The notes: a model not told the origin generated them from the letters alone. A stretch of 32,914 bases of DNA from an uncultured Clostridia bacterium (GCA_945921635.1 CAMEKZ010000005.1:1-32914); one strand, 5' to 3'; shown: positions 6,669 to 15,681, counted from the first letter of the stretch. Program-made: numbers and translations.

Positions 6669-8110
6669 AGCTTGAAGAGCCGGCGGCAGAGCTTATCTCA
6701 CGCCTGTCGGACGGCGGAATGAGAGATGCGATTTCGCTTCTCGACCAGTGTATCAGCGTAAGTCGGCATATAGATGAGGATATAGTGCGGGACACCGCGG
6801 GCGTAGCGGGCACAGACCATCTGTTCGCGCTTGCGGACTGCGTGCTGAATAAAAACGCCGCCGCCGCGCTGAAGATACTTGACGAGCTGCACGACGCGTC
6901 AAAGGATTTAATTTTGCTTCTTGAAGAGCTGACAGGCCATTTCAGAAACCTCTGTATGCTGTCGGCTATGAATATGGATTTTTCACTTATCCCCGCGGGG
7001 AGCGGCGGCAGGACAGAGCTTGCAAATCAGGCGGGCGCATTTACGCTCGGCGAGATTATGCGCTGTATCGATATTTTGCAGGAGAGCATAGCCAAAGCGC
7101 CGAAATCCCCGCGCCGCAAGACGCTTGCGGAGATGTGCCTTGTAAGGCTTTGCACCCCGCGCCTTGACAGCGACGCCGAGGCTTTATCGCTACGGCTTGA
7201 AAGACTGGAAAAGAAGGTTGACACCCTCGCGGGAGATACGCCTAAGATAATGCCGCGCGCGGCAATACCTCAGCCGAAGATTGCCGAAGGCCCCGCAGAG
7301 GTTGTTTCGGATTTGCCGAAGATAAAGTCCGCGGAAGCTAAGCCTTTACCGCAGGAAAAGCCGGTACAGAGCGAGCAGATAATTCCACAGGAAAAGGCGC
7401 AAATTCAGGAAGAAAAGCCGCAAAAGCAGGACGAACAGGATAACGCTCCGCCGTCGTGGCTGTTTGAGGGCAGCGGGGGAGATACACCTCCGTTTGATAT
7501 GCCGCAGGACGAGGATTATCCGCCGTTTGATACAGAACAGCCCGTCGAGAGCGGCGAACACAACGGCACGGCGCAAAGCGAGACAGCGGCGCAGACCGAA
7601 CAAAGCACTCCCGCAGACGAATATGACAGCGAGATACCGCCGTTTGATCTGGACGAGCCTGCGGTGGAGAGTAATAAAGCTCTCCCGCTCCAACCTACCG
7701 AGCCTGTACCCGATATACCGCCCGAGCCGCCTTTGCCGCAGTCGGACTATTCCGAGCCGACACCCTCGGTTTCACAGCAGGGCGCGGATATGCCGAGCGG
7801 AACATGGGCAGAGATAATAGATTTACTCCCGATGTTTTTACAGCCGATAATCAGACAGGTGACCGTTCGGTTTACCGAGGACAGTATACTGATAACCGAT
7901 TATCAGCCGTTTCACTATGAGTTCCTCAAAAAGGGAGACTCAATCGACCGCATAGTAAGCGCGGCGAGGGAGGTCACCGGAAAGAATTACCGCGTGCTGT
8001 TCGACGACGCGGCACAGGAAAAGAAAGCGGAAGTACGCGACCGTGTTTCAGCGTTTATAAACGACGCGGAAAAAATGGGCGTAAAAATAAAGTATAAAAA
8101 GAAGGGCTGA
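6656..8110 (+). pseudogene. dnaX: DNA polymerase III gamma/tau subunit, C-terminal part out of frame
   Basis: This reading frame is -1 relative to the N-terminal fragment. The coordinates mark where homology begins, not a proposed start codon; the first in-frame ATG inside it is at 6719. It continues DnaX with VELEEPAAELISRLSDGG and MRDAISLLDQC (domain II), then domain III helices to about 7240. A Pro/Glu/Gln-rich linker with repeated PPFD-type motifs follows (about 7260-7790), and then a tau-like C-terminal domain (GTWAEIIDLLPMFLQ to the end). Comparison with B. subtilis DnaX as I recall it suggests that about 16 residues, or roughly 49 bases (3n+1), are absent at the junction. Because dnaX is essential, an assembly error or a rare variant is more likely than a fixed pseudogene. 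ybaB follows 47 bases later. Confidence 0.8.
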
Positions 8111-8157
8111 GGCTATTGCCCCGACCTTAAATTCTCAATTCGAAAGGATAATTTATT

Positions 8158-8508
8158 ATGAAAGCAAGATTACCCAAGGAGTATCAGAACAAGGGCGCAA
8201 ACAACATGAACAGCATGATTAAGCAGGCGCAGAAAATGCAGGAGGATATCGAGCGCGTACAGGCAGAGCTTGAAGCGAGAGATTTCACCGCTACTGCGGC
8301 AGGCGGCATGATTGAAGTAACCATGAGCGGGGCAAAGGTATTAAAAGAAGTAAAGCTTAACCCCGATGTCGTTGATAAGGACGCTATCGAGGATTTACAG
8401 GATATAATCGTGGCAGGCGTAAACGCCGTTATTACCCAGATTGAAGAAGTAAGCGCCGCAGAGATGGAAAAGGTAACAGGCGGAGTAAATATCCCGGGTC
8501 TTGTTTAA
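8158..8508 (+). CDS. ybaB: YbaB/EbfC family nucleoid-associated protein
   Basis: The 116-residue protein contains the family core: a long N-terminal helix (MNSMIKQAQKMQEDIERVQA), the strand segment TATAAGGMIEVTMSGAKVLK and the C-terminal helix region NAVITQIEEVSAAEMEKVTGG followed by VNIPG. YbaB proteins are small dimers that bind DNA and coat the nucleoid; the gene sits between dnaX and recR in most bacteria, as here. A ribosome site (AAAGGA) precedes the ATG by about 11 bases. A second ATG 15 codons in (MNSMIKQ) would give a length closer to the usual 100-105 residues, so the true start is slightly uncertain. The stop overlaps the recR start (TAATG). Confidence 0.92.
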   Translation: MKARLPKEYQNKGANNMNSMIKQAQKMQEDIERVQAELEARDFTATAAGGMIEVTMSGAKVLKEVKLNPDVVDKDAIEDLQDIIVAGVNAVITQIEEVSAAEMEKVTGGVNIPGLV

Positions 8509-9104
8509 TGGCTGATTATAATTCTCAGCCGCTGATAATGGCGGCGCAGGAATTTGCAAAGCTCCCGGGCATAGGGCTGAAAACCGCACAGCGCCTTGCG
8601 TATTATATTCTGAACGCCTCCGAGGAGGAGGTCGAGGAGTTTGCAAAGGGGATAGTAAACGCCCGCCGCTCGATGAAGATATGCAAATCCTGCCAGAATA
8701 TCTGCTCGTCGGATATATGCGAGATATGTGCCGCTCCGAGCCGCGACCATACGGTGATATGCGTTGTCGAATCGCCGAAGGACGTGTCGGCGATTGAGCG
8801 AAGCGGCGGCTTTTCGGGCGTGTATCATGTCCTGCACGGACTGCTCTCGCCGATGAACGGCGTAGGCCCCGAGCAGATAAAGATAAAGGAGCTTATGTCG
8901 CGGCTTTGTGACTGTGACGAAGTCATCATGGCGACCAGCCCCACCGTCGAGGGCGAGGCTACCGCAACATATCTGTCACGAATGATAAAACAGCTCGGCA
9001 TAAAGGTAACGCGGCTTGCCTACGGTCTGCCCGCGGGCGCGTCGCTTGAATATGCAGATGATGTGACGCTTCAGCGTGCGCTTGAAAACCGCAACGAGAT
9101 TTAA
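8508..9104 (+). CDS. recR: Recombination mediator protein RecR
   Basis: The 198-residue product matches RecR in length and layout: an N-terminal helix-hairpin-helix (KLPGIGLKTAQRLAYYIL), a four-cysteine zinc finger (CKSC ... CEIC, about residues 59-74), a Toprim domain (VICVVESPKDVSAIE) and the C-terminal VEGEATATYL segment. RecR acts with RecO to load RecA onto gapped DNA. The usual ATNPTVEGEAT appears here as ATSPTVEGEAT, a mild change. The start codon overlaps the ybaB stop by one base and has no close ribosome site of its own, so translation is probably coupled. Confidence 0.95.
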   Translation: MADYNSQPLIMAAQEFAKLPGIGLKTAQRLAYYILNASEEEVEEFAKGIVNARRSMKICKSCQNICSSDICEICAAPSRDHTVICVVESPKDVSAIERSGGFSGVYHVLHGLLSPMNGVGPEQIKIKELMSRLCDCDEVIMATSPTVEGEATATYLSRMIKQLGIKVTRLAYGLPAGASLEYADDVTLQRALENRNEI

Positions 9105-9139
9105 CGGCGTATGCCGCATACGAAAGGACAATTGCATCT

Positions 9140-9940
9140 ATGACACCCGAACAGATGAAATTATTACAGCAGAAAACGCGCGAGCTTGACAATTCCGCTC
9201 TGCTTGCCGCAATACGCAAGCTGAAGTCGAGCGAAAAGCCAACTCCCGAGGATCAGCAGGCTTATGTCGAGGAGCTGTTAAAGGCGCGGCTTATCGTCCC
9301 TGTTGCGATTGATGAGAGCGACCCCGAGACACAGGATCCATCCGGTAACAAGCTTAAGGTGCAGTTTTCTCACCTTGCAAACAAGGACAATCAGCACTTT
9401 TTTATGGCATTTACCGATATGGAGACGCTGAAAAAAAGCACAAAGGAAAACACCGACAAGCTCCAGCTTCTCGGCGTGACCTACAACGATTTTGCGACAA
9501 TGCTCAGCGACCCTAAGTGCAAGATGATAGGCTTTGTAATAAACCCGTTTACCGAGAATATTGTCTGCGGACCAAATCAGGCGCAGGTGATAGGAAAATA
9601 CATCACTTCAAAGAAGATACAGAGCGGCGAGCTTTCCGTCATAAACGAGCTTAGCGGCATACCCGAGGAGGTAACCCGCCCGATGGAGCAGTATTTCAAC
9701 TCCCGCGGAGATGTGAAAAAGGCGTATCTGCTCGGCATGAGAAAGGGAAACGATCTCAGCCGTCTGATTATAGCAGATGTGGACGCGGAAAGCGACTTTG
9801 CCGCATTTGCAAAGGATTTCAGCGAAAAGGTGTTAAAGGAAATGAACGACCCCAAGGCGCCTTTTCTGGTTATGTCTTTTGCCGAGGCGGCGGCGAAAAA
9901 GGCAACAAAGGAAAAAGTACCTTTTTATGTAAAGATATAG
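9140..9940 (+). CDS. SseB family protein
   Basis: AAAGGA precedes the ATG by about 11 bases. The 266-residue protein has an SseB N-terminal domain: helix LDNSALLAAIRKLKSS, then ARLIVPV, the strand-rich part ending in FFMAFTDMETLKK and GFVINPFTENIV. A C-terminal SseB_C-like domain follows (GIPEEVTRPMEQYFNSRGDV, then KKAYLLGM). SseB is named for enhanced serine sensitivity in E. coli; the molecular function is not settled. It is cytoplasmic, with no signal or membrane segment. It follows recR by 35 bases and is probably in the same transcript. Confidence 0.85.
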   Translation: MTPEQMKLLQQKTRELDNSALLAAIRKLKSSEKPTPEDQQAYVEELLKARLIVPVAIDESDPETQDPSGNKLKVQFSHLANKDNQHFFMAFTDMETLKKSTKENTDKLQLLGVTYNDFATMLSDPKCKMIGFVINPFTENIVCGPNQAQVIGKYITSKKIQSGELSVINELSGIPEEVTRPMEQYFNSRGDVKKAYLLGMRKGNDLSRLIIADVDAESDFAAFAKDFSEKVLKEMNDPKAPFLVMSFAEAAAKKATKEKVPFYVKI

Positions 9941-9971
9941 CGCCTTTAAGTTATGTCATATTCGGATTTAC

Positions 9972-10010
9972 AGCGACTTTTGATGCTTTGATATTGTGTC
10001 AGAGGTCGCT
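9972..10010 (+). terminator. Possible weak terminator after the SseB-like gene
   Basis: AGCGAC (9972-9977) pairs with GTCGCT (10005-10010) across a long loop, followed by TGTTATTTTG. The stem is short, so this is a weak candidate; tcdA begins 36 bases later. Confidence 0.35.
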
Positions 10011-10046
10011 TGTTATTTTGACTGCTTTTATTCTGTGAGGTATATT

Positions 10047-10745
10047 ATGGACGAGCTACAGACCCGCACTGCCATGCTTATCGGTGGTGAAGCGGCAGAA
10101 AAACTGAAAGAAAAAACCGTCTGCATATTCGGTATAGGCGGCGTGGGCGGTTTTGCGGCAGAGGCTGTCGCAAGGGCCGGCGTAGGGAATATACATCTGG
10201 TAGACCGCGATGTTGTCAGCGGCTCAAACCGCAACCGCCAGCTTATTGCATTATGCTCCACGATAGGAAAGCCAAAGGCCGAGGTTATGAAAAGCCGCAT
10301 ACTTGATATAAATCCCGCGGCAAACGTCACCGCGCACAACTGCTTTTTCCTCCCCGAGACGGCGGACGAGTTTGACTTTAAAAGCTATGACTATGTAATA
10401 GACGCGGTCGATACCGTGACCGCGAAAATACAGCTCGTGCTGTCATGCAAACAGGCGGGCACACCGATAATAAGCAGTATGGGCACGGGAAACAAGCTTG
10501 ACCCGACCCGCTTTAAAATAGCGGATATATACAAGACCTCGGTGTGTCCGCTTGCGCGCGTGATGCGGCAGGAGATGAAAAAGCGCGGGGTGGACAGGCT
10601 AAAGGTGCTGTACTCCGACGAGCCGCCTATAATAAACAACCGTGTATTCGAAAACGGCAAGGCAGTACCCGGCAGTATTTCTTTTGTACCATCGGTCGCA
10701 GGTCTTATCATAGCGGGAGAGGTAATAAAGGAGCTCATAAAATAA
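10047..10745 (+). CDS. tcdA: tRNA threonylcarbamoyladenosine dehydratase (TcdA/CsdL type)
   Basis: The ATG at 10047 follows GTGAGG by 6 bases; the frame stays open upstream but only with weak GTG options. The 232-residue product is an E1-like ThiF/MoeB-fold enzyme: nucleotide loop FGIGGVGGFAAEAVARAGVG (residues about 26-45), LVDRDVVSGSNRNRQ, then DYVIDAVDT and KQAGTPIISSMGTGNKLDP. TcdA uses ATP to close N6-threonylcarbamoyladenosine at tRNA position 37 into its cyclic form. The SNRNRQ and GTGNKLDP signatures separate it from ThiF and MoeB. The length fits. It lies between the SseB-like gene and leuS, but leuS has its own promoter. Confidence 0.9.
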   Translation: MDELQTRTAMLIGGEAAEKLKEKTVCIFGIGGVGGFAAEAVARAGVGNIHLVDRDVVSGSNRNRQLIALCSTIGKPKAEVMKSRILDINPAANVTAHNCFFLPETADEFDFKSYDYVIDAVDTVTAKIQLVLSCKQAGTPIISSMGTGNKLDPTRFKIADIYKTSVCPLARVMRQEMKKRGVDRLKVLYSDEPPIINNRVFENGKAVPGSISFVPSVAGLIIAGEVIKELIK

Positions 10746-10855
10746 TTTCCACCGCGCTGACGCGCCATACCGCAGGATAGGACAGCTTACAATGTTTTAC
10801 GACAATATCTTCCATCATTCTCCCCCGCGTTTCGCTGAAATCCGCGTAAATGCTA

Positions 10856-10884
10856 TTGACAATGCGGTTTATATGTATTATAAT
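10856..10884 (+). promoter_or_regulatory. Consensus promoter of leuS
   Basis: A perfect TTGACA (10856-10861) and a perfect TATAAT (10879-10884) are 17 bases apart. Only about 60 bases separate the -10 box from the leuS start, so there is no room for a T-box leader, the usual control of Firmicutes leuS genes. Confidence 0.85.
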
Positions 10885-10945
10885 ATTGGGAGAAAATTCG
10901 TATTGCGTCGATAAATGCGGTGAGCGAAAGAAAGGACACCTCGAA

Positions 10946-13351
10946 ATGAACGAAAAAAAGTATGATTTTGCCGCAATAGAGCAAAAGTGGCAGAAATATT
11001 GGGAGGAGCATGAAACCTTCAAGGCGGAGACCAGCAGTAAAAAGCCTAAGTTCTACGCGCTGGTAGAGTTCCCTTATCCGTCGGGCGCAGGTATGCACGT
11101 CGGACATATAAAAGCGTATTCCGGTCTTGAAGTAATAAGCCGCAAAAGACGGCTTCAGGGCTATAACGTACTGTTTCCGATAGGCTTTGACGCCTACGGC
11201 CTGCCGACCGAAAACACGGCGATAAAGACGGGTGTACACCCAAGACAGGTAACCGATAACAATATAGTAAAGTTTACAGGTCAGCTTAAAAGAGTGGGTT
11301 TTTCCTTTGACTGGTCAAGAGTAATCGACACCACCGAGGAAAGCTATTATAAATGGACACAGTGGATATTCCTCAAAATGTTTGAGCACGGCCTTGTATT
11401 CAGAGACAAGACTTTGGTAAACTACTGCCCGAGCTGCAAGGTAGTATTGTCAAACGAGGACTCGCAGGGCGGTCATTGTGACGTATGCCACAGCGAAATC
11501 GTGCAGAAAACAAAAGAGGTATGGTATCTGCGTATAACAGAGTACGCAGACAAGCTTCTGCAGGGACTTGAGGATGTAGATTATCTGCCTAACGTAAAGC
11601 TCCAGCAGCAAAACTGGATAGGCAAGTCAACAGGCGCGTTTGTCAACTTCTCAATCAAAGAGTTTGACGAAAAGCTGAGAATATACACCACCCGTCCCGA
11701 TACGCTATACGGTGTAACCTTTATGGTTATCGCCCCCGAGCATCCTATTATTGAAAAGTACAGGGACAGCATCAAGAACATATCCGAGCTTGACGCATAC
11801 AAGGCTGAATGCGCTAAAAAGAGCGAGTTTGAAAGAACACAGCTTGTAAAGGACAAGACAGGCGTAAGAATAGACGGCCTTACCGCGATAAACCCCATAA
11901 CATCAAAGGAAATCCCTATCTACATTTCCGACTATGTTATGATGGGCTACGGCACCGGCGCTATCATGGCTGTGCCCGCGCATGATACCCGCGACTATGA
12001 ATTTGCAAAGAAGTTCGGCATTGATATAATCGAAGTAATCAAGGGCGGCGACATCTCAAAGGAGGCCTACACGGGCGACGGCGAGATGGTAAACTCGGGC
12101 GAGCTTAACGGTATCACCAATAAAAAGGACGCTATCGAGAAAATGCTCACCGTGCTCGAAAGGCTCGGCTGCGGCGAAAAGGGCGTGCAGTACAAGATGA
12201 AGGACTGGGCTTTCAACCGTCAGAGATACTGGGGCGAGCCTATCCCGATAGTACATTGTCCCGAGTGCGGAATTGTGCCCGTACCTTACGATGAGCTGCC
12301 GCTGAAGCTCCCGCCGGTTGACAACTTCAAACCGGGCGAGGACGGCGAAAGCCCGCTCGCAAAAATCGACAGCTTCGTAAATTGCAAGTGCCCGAAGTGC
12401 GGACACGACGCAAAGCGCGAGACAGATACAATGCCCCAGTGGGCAGGCTCAAGCTGGTACTTCCTGCGCTACTGCGACCCGAACAACGACAAGGAATTTG
12501 CCTCAAAAGAGGCTCTTGAATACTGGATGCCGGTTGATTGGTACAACGGCGGCATGGAGCACGTTACGCGCCACATGATTTATTCGCGCTTTTGGCACAA
12601 GTTCCTTTATGACATCGGCGAGGTAAATACTCCAGAGCCGTACGCAAAGCGTACCGCGCAAGGTCTTATCTTAGGTCCTGACGGCGAAAAGATGAGCAAG
12701 TCGAGAGGAAATGTCGTTGACCCTAACGATGTTGTTGACGTATACGGTGCAGACGTACTGCGTGTTTATGTTCTGTTTATGGGTGACTATGAGCAGGCGG
12801 CGCCGTGGAGCGAGAGCAGCATGAAGGGCTGCAAGAGATTCCTCGACCGCGTATGGAATTTACAGTATATCCTGACGGACGGAGATGAGTTCTCCGACGA
12901 GCTTAGAACCTCGATGCACAAGACCATCAAAAAGGTGAGCGAGGATATTGAGCAGATGAAGTTCAATACCGCTATCGCCGCTATGATGACCCTGATAAAC
13001 GAAATCACCACGCTCGGCAAGATAAACAATGCCGAGATGAAGGCGTTTTTAACATTACTTAACCCGTTTGCACCGCATATCACCGAGGAGATGTACAACT
13101 CGCTCGGCTACGGTATCTTAAACGAGGCTGAGTGGTGCAGCTATGATGAGGCGCTCTGCGTGGACGCGACGGTAGAAATTGTCGTACAGCTCTGCGGCAA
13201 AATCAAGGCGAGAATAAACGTACCTGCTGACGCAGACAAGGAGCAGCTGCTCGCGCTTGCAAAGGAAGCAATCGCGCAGTCACTCGAGGGCAAGACAATC
13301 CGCAAGGAAATAGTAGTACCCGGCAAGCTTGTCAATATCGTGGCAAACTGA
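10946..13351 (+). CDS. leuS: Leucyl-tRNA synthetase
   Basis: The ATG at 10946 follows AAAGGA by 9 bases; the frame stays open upstream but lacks homology there. The 801-residue enzyme charges tRNA-Leu. Landmarks are YPSGAGMHVGHIKAY containing the HIGH-type motif (about residue 51), a zinc-binding segment (CPSC ... CDVC), the CP1 editing domain with TTRPDTLYGVTFM, a second cysteine set (CPECG / CKCPKCG), the WAGSSWYFLRYCDP segment and KMSKS (about residue 582). The C-terminal anticodon-binding and IVAN-ending domain is complete. The length is typical of bacterial LeuRS. Confidence 0.97.
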   Translation: MNEKKYDFAAIEQKWQKYWEEHETFKAETSSKKPKFYALVEFPYPSGAGMHVGHIKAYSGLEVISRKRRLQGYNVLFPIGFDAYGLPTENTAIKTGVHPRQVTDNNIVKFTGQLKRVGFSFDWSRVIDTTEESYYKWTQWIFLKMFEHGLVFRDKTLVNYCPSCKVVLSNEDSQGGHCDVCHSEIVQKTKEVWYLRITEYADKLLQGLEDVDYLPNVKLQQQNWIGKSTGAFVNFSIKEFDEKLRIYTTRPDTLYGVTFMVIAPEHPIIEKYRDSIKNISELDAYKAECAKKSEFERTQLVKDKTGVRIDGLTAINPITSKEIPIYISDYVMMGYGTGAIMAVPAHDTRDYEFAKKFGIDIIEVIKGGDISKEAYTGDGEMVNSGELNGITNKKDAIEKMLTVLERLGCGEKGVQYKMKDWAFNRQRYWGEPIPIVHCPECGIVPVPYDELPLKLPPVDNFKPGEDGESPLAKIDSFVNCKCPKCGHDAKRETDTMPQWAGSSWYFLRYCDPNNDKEFASKEALEYWMPVDWYNGGMEHVTRHMIYSRFWHKFLYDIGEVNTPEPYAKRTAQGLILGPDGEKMSKSRGNVVDPNDVVDVYGADVLRVYVLFMGDYEQAAPWSESSMKGCKRFLDRVWNLQYILTDGDEFSDELRTSMHKTIKKVSEDIEQMKFNTAIAAMMTLINEITTLGKINNAEMKAFLTLLNPFAPHITEEMYNSLGYGILNEAEWCSYDEALCVDATVEIVVQLCGKIKARINVPADADKEQLLALAKEAIAQSLEGKTIRKEIVVPGKLVNIVAN

Positions 13352-13382
13352 TCTGATTATCCCTATAGTTTTATTGCATAGA

Positions 13383-13414
13383 GAAAAGCACACCTTGGCG
13401 GAGGTGTGCTTTTC
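13383..13414 (+). terminator. Intrinsic terminator of leuS
   Basis: A 13-bp perfect stem (GAAAAGCACACCT / AGGTGTGCTTTTC) with a six-base loop is followed by GTTTTATTTTAT. Confidence 0.9.
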
Positions 13415-13442
13415 GTTTTATTTTATATGAAATAACAAAAGT

Positions 13443-13476
13443 ACGGCAGGGCGCCGAAAATTCAGCGCCCTGCCGT
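13443..13476 (-). terminator. Intrinsic terminator of the HtrA-type protease gene
   Basis: 12-bp perfect arms (ACGGCAGGGCGC / GCGCCCTGCCGT) with a ten-base loop are followed on the minus strand by ACTTTTGTTATTTC. It lies 44 bases past the protease stop and convergent with the leuS terminator. Confidence 0.75.
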
Positions 13477-13519
13477 GTTTATAAAGGGAGGTATGAAAAC
13501 ACTATCTGTGTGATGATTT

Positions 13520-14980
13520 CTAATCCAACGTAAGCTCGCCCAGCTCAACCGAAATGTTTAACTTTTTGAAGTTGCCCACTTCGTTCTGCCTATAGACCGT
13601 AAGCTCAACCGTATCGCCGATATTGTGCTTTGCAACCTCGGTCTGGACATCGTTTAATGAAGAAACCTCGGTGTCGTTAATCGCGGTGATTATATCGCCT
13701 ATTCTCAGTCCGCTGTTAGCAACCGGCTTGTTGTCGCTGATATAGGTTACATATATGCCTGCACTGCTTATGCCGTACATATAAGCGGAGTATTCACTGA
13801 TTGCAGTACCGTTTATGCCGAGGCCGGGACGGTTGGTTACATAGCCGTTTGTCATAAGGTCGTTGATAACCGGCTTAGCCTCGTTTATTGTAATAGCAAA
13901 GCCGATATTTTCTATACTTGACTGGCTTGTCGAGGTGGTAGACAGCTTGTAGTCGATAACACCGATGATATTGCCGTACATATCAAACAGTCCGCCGCCG
14001 CTGTTGCCCGAGTTTATAGCCGCGTCAATCTGAATTGAACTGCAGGCGTAGGTGCTTCCTGTGTAGGAGGCTCTGTCAAGACCGGACACGATGCCCTTTG
14101 TAAGCGAGCTTGTAAGCGTCTTGGGGTTGCCCAGTACGCATATATCCTGACCTACTCTTACCGTATCGGAGTCACCGAGAACGGCAAACTCAAACGGGTC
14201 GCTGCGCTCTACCTTCAGCACCGCGAGGTCGGACGCCGTATCGCTGCCAACAATAGTTGCCTCATACTCGTGGGTCTCCTCGGGATTGTTGTAATCGGGG
14301 ATGATGGCGGTCATTTTTGTCGCACCGCTGACAACGTGCGCGTTTGTGATTATATATCCGTCGGAGGTGAATACAATGCCGCTTGCATAGCCTGCCTTTA
14401 CAGGCTCGCTATAGCCCTGTACATTCTGGTAGTTGTATAATACAACCACCGTGTTCTTTACCTTTTCGTAAAGCTCTTCCGCGTTTAACAGCGTGCTGTT
14501 TGTCTTGTCGCTGATTTTGTTTTCATCCAAAGGCGTTATTGCGGTTGTTTTCGAGGTGTCTATTGTGGATTCGGGTTTGGATATGGTTGCCGCCGATGAG
14601 TCCGAATCTGACGCGGCGTCTGACTGCTGACCGCTTGTGCCGCCAAGCTCCGGCATCGAAATGGTGCCTATGTTGTTTCCGAGAACCGTGCCTGCAAAGC
14701 CTGCGCCGCCGCCTACAACAAGCGCCGCCGCGATAATTCCCGCCGCAAAGCCTACGCGTCCGCGGCTCTTTTTCTCCTTAGGCGCTTTCGGCTGATTTAC
14801 CGCTTTATTTTCGGGTGTGGACTGCTGAAAAGCACCGGCGTCATAGCTTGCGGTGTTTTCGCTGCCTGTATTCTGCGCGGTGGAAAATGAGGCCTGATTG
14901 CTTATGTTTTCACCGTTTATATTACAGCTGTTTTCGTTTTCATTGTTTAAACCGTTGAAATTGAAGTTGTTTTCCGACAT
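13520..14980 (-). CDS. HtrA/DegP-type membrane serine protease with PDZ domain
   Basis: The ATG at 14980 is preferred over an in-frame TTG at 14989 because AAAGGA lies 10 bases upstream. The 486-residue product has an Asn/Ser/Gln-rich cytoplasmic N-terminus (1-72), one membrane helix (about 76-100, GFAAGIIAAALVVGGGAGFA) and a Ser/Thr-rich linker. A trypsin-like domain follows with His215 (TNAHVV), Asp251 (SDLAVLKV) and Ser327 (NSGNSGGGLFD), then a PDZ domain (GLRIGDIITAINDTEV). This matches the HtrA/YkdA-YvtA type of Gram-positive surface quality-control proteases, which degrade misfolded exported proteins. The long disordered N-terminus is typical of Clostridia members. It is transcribed alone, divergent from the orphan gene at 15334. 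Confidence 0.92.
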   Translation of the reverse strand: MSENNFNFNGLNNENENSCNINGENISNQASFSTAQNTGSENTASYDAGAFQQSTPENKAVNQPKAPKEKKSRGRVGFAAGIIAAALVVGGGAGFAGTVLGNNIGTISMPELGGTSGQQSDAASDSDSSAATISKPESTIDTSKTTAITPLDENKISDKTNSTLLNAEELYEKVKNTVVVLYNYQNVQGYSEPVKAGYASGIVFTSDGYIITNAHVVSGATKMTAIIPDYNNPEETHEYEATIVGSDTASDLAVLKVERSDPFEFAVLGDSDTVRVGQDICVLGNPKTLTSSLTKGIVSGLDRASYTGSTYACSSIQIDAAINSGNSGGGLFDMYGNIIGVIDYKLSTTSTSQSSIENIGFAITINEAKPVINDLMTNGYVTNRPGLGINGTAISEYSAYMYGISSAGIYVTYISDNKPVANSGLRIGDIITAINDTEVSSLNDVQTEVAKHNIGDTVELTVYRQNEVGNFKKLNISVELGELTLD

Positions 14981-15180
14981 AAAAATCAATCCTTTCTGAT
15001 ATTCGGTACAGGCTGTGCTTCTGTCCGCCTGCTGACTATGGTAAAAGTATATCCTTTATTTGTGAAAAAAAGGTGATACTGTCTTGACGTTTGACGGATA
15101 ATTGCTTTAAAGCCGTGGGATTTTTCGTTAAGCAAACCGACACAATGTGTTTTTGTACCGTAAATTGTGATAAGTAACGG

Positions 15181-15209
15181 TAGACAAACGGCAAAGCTTA
15201 TGCTATACT
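15181..15209 (+). promoter_or_regulatory. Promoter for the orphan small-protein gene
   Basis: TAGACA (15181-15186) and TATACT (15204-15209) are 17 bases apart. It lies in the 353-base gap between the protease start and the gene at 15334. The rest of that gap (14981-15180) shows no clear gene or strong promoter for the protease. Confidence 0.6.
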
Positions 15210-15255
15210 TTACACATGGAATACTGCGTATTTCCGCGCGGTGAAAAATACAGCG

Positions 15256-15310
15256 TGAGGCGAACGTCTGAAAAAACCGAAGATTTTTCAGCCCCGTTGT
15301 CCGCGCCTCA
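15256..15310 (+). other. Nested hairpin in the 5' leader of the orphan gene
   Basis: TGAGGCG (15256-15262) pairs with CGCCTCA (15304-15310) and encloses a second stem, CTGAAAAA (15268-15275) with TTTTTCAG (15284-15291). The outer arm ends directly before the ribosome site (AGGAAAGGA, 15313-15321), so the fold could influence translation. No known riboswitch class is recognised. Confidence 0.4.
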
Positions 15311-15333
15311 ACAGGAAAGGAATGTTGATAAAT

Positions 15334-15678
15334 ATGCTTTTCGGAAAAAAGACCGCCGAGCCGCCGCTCTCCAGAAAGGCGAAGTCGATGCCAAAGACAA
15401 AAAAGGTGCAGTTCTGCTACATAAAGCCGCAGGAGCTTAAAGCTCAGCTTGCCGCGGATATAAACTCGGTGCTTTCGCTCGAACCTGTAAATTATTATGC
15501 GGAGAAAAACAGATTTTATCAATGCGTTTTCTATTACAGCGAGGATTATTCCGAGATAATCATGCGCTTTGAGCTGTACGAAAACGACCGGAAAACCGAC
15601 GCTACCGATTATTATGAAATTACTAAAGAGCTTTATGCAAAAATACTGCTCAAATTCGGTCAGAGGGTAAATTTTTGA
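15334..15678 (+). CDS. Hypothetical small protein
   Basis: Start ATG at 15334 lies 12 bases after AAAGGA; the ATG at 15322 touches that site and is less likely. The 114-residue product has a basic N-terminus (KKTAEPPLSRKAKSMPKTKK) and then a mixed alpha/beta-looking body with many aromatic and charged residues (YYAEKNRFYQCVFYYSEDYS). There is no signal peptide or membrane segment, so it is probably cytoplasmic. I recognise no family. It has a promoter, a folded leader and its own terminator, so it looks like a real single-gene unit. It is divergent from the HtrA-type protease gene. Confidence 0.65.
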   Translation: MLFGKKTAEPPLSRKAKSMPKTKKVQFCYIKPQELKAQLAADINSVLSLEPVNYYAEKNRFYQCVFYYSEDYSEIIMRFELYENDRKTDATDYYEITKELYAKILLKFGQRVNF

Positions 15679-15681
15679 TAA

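Noticed and set aside
10885..10945. T-box upstream of leuS
   Set aside because: Only about 60 bases lie between promoter and start, with no T-box sequence or specifier stem.
14986..15522. 178-codon open frame on the minus strand upstream of the protease
   Set aside because: It overlaps the orphan gene, its leader and its promoter, with no ribosome site or recognisable domain.
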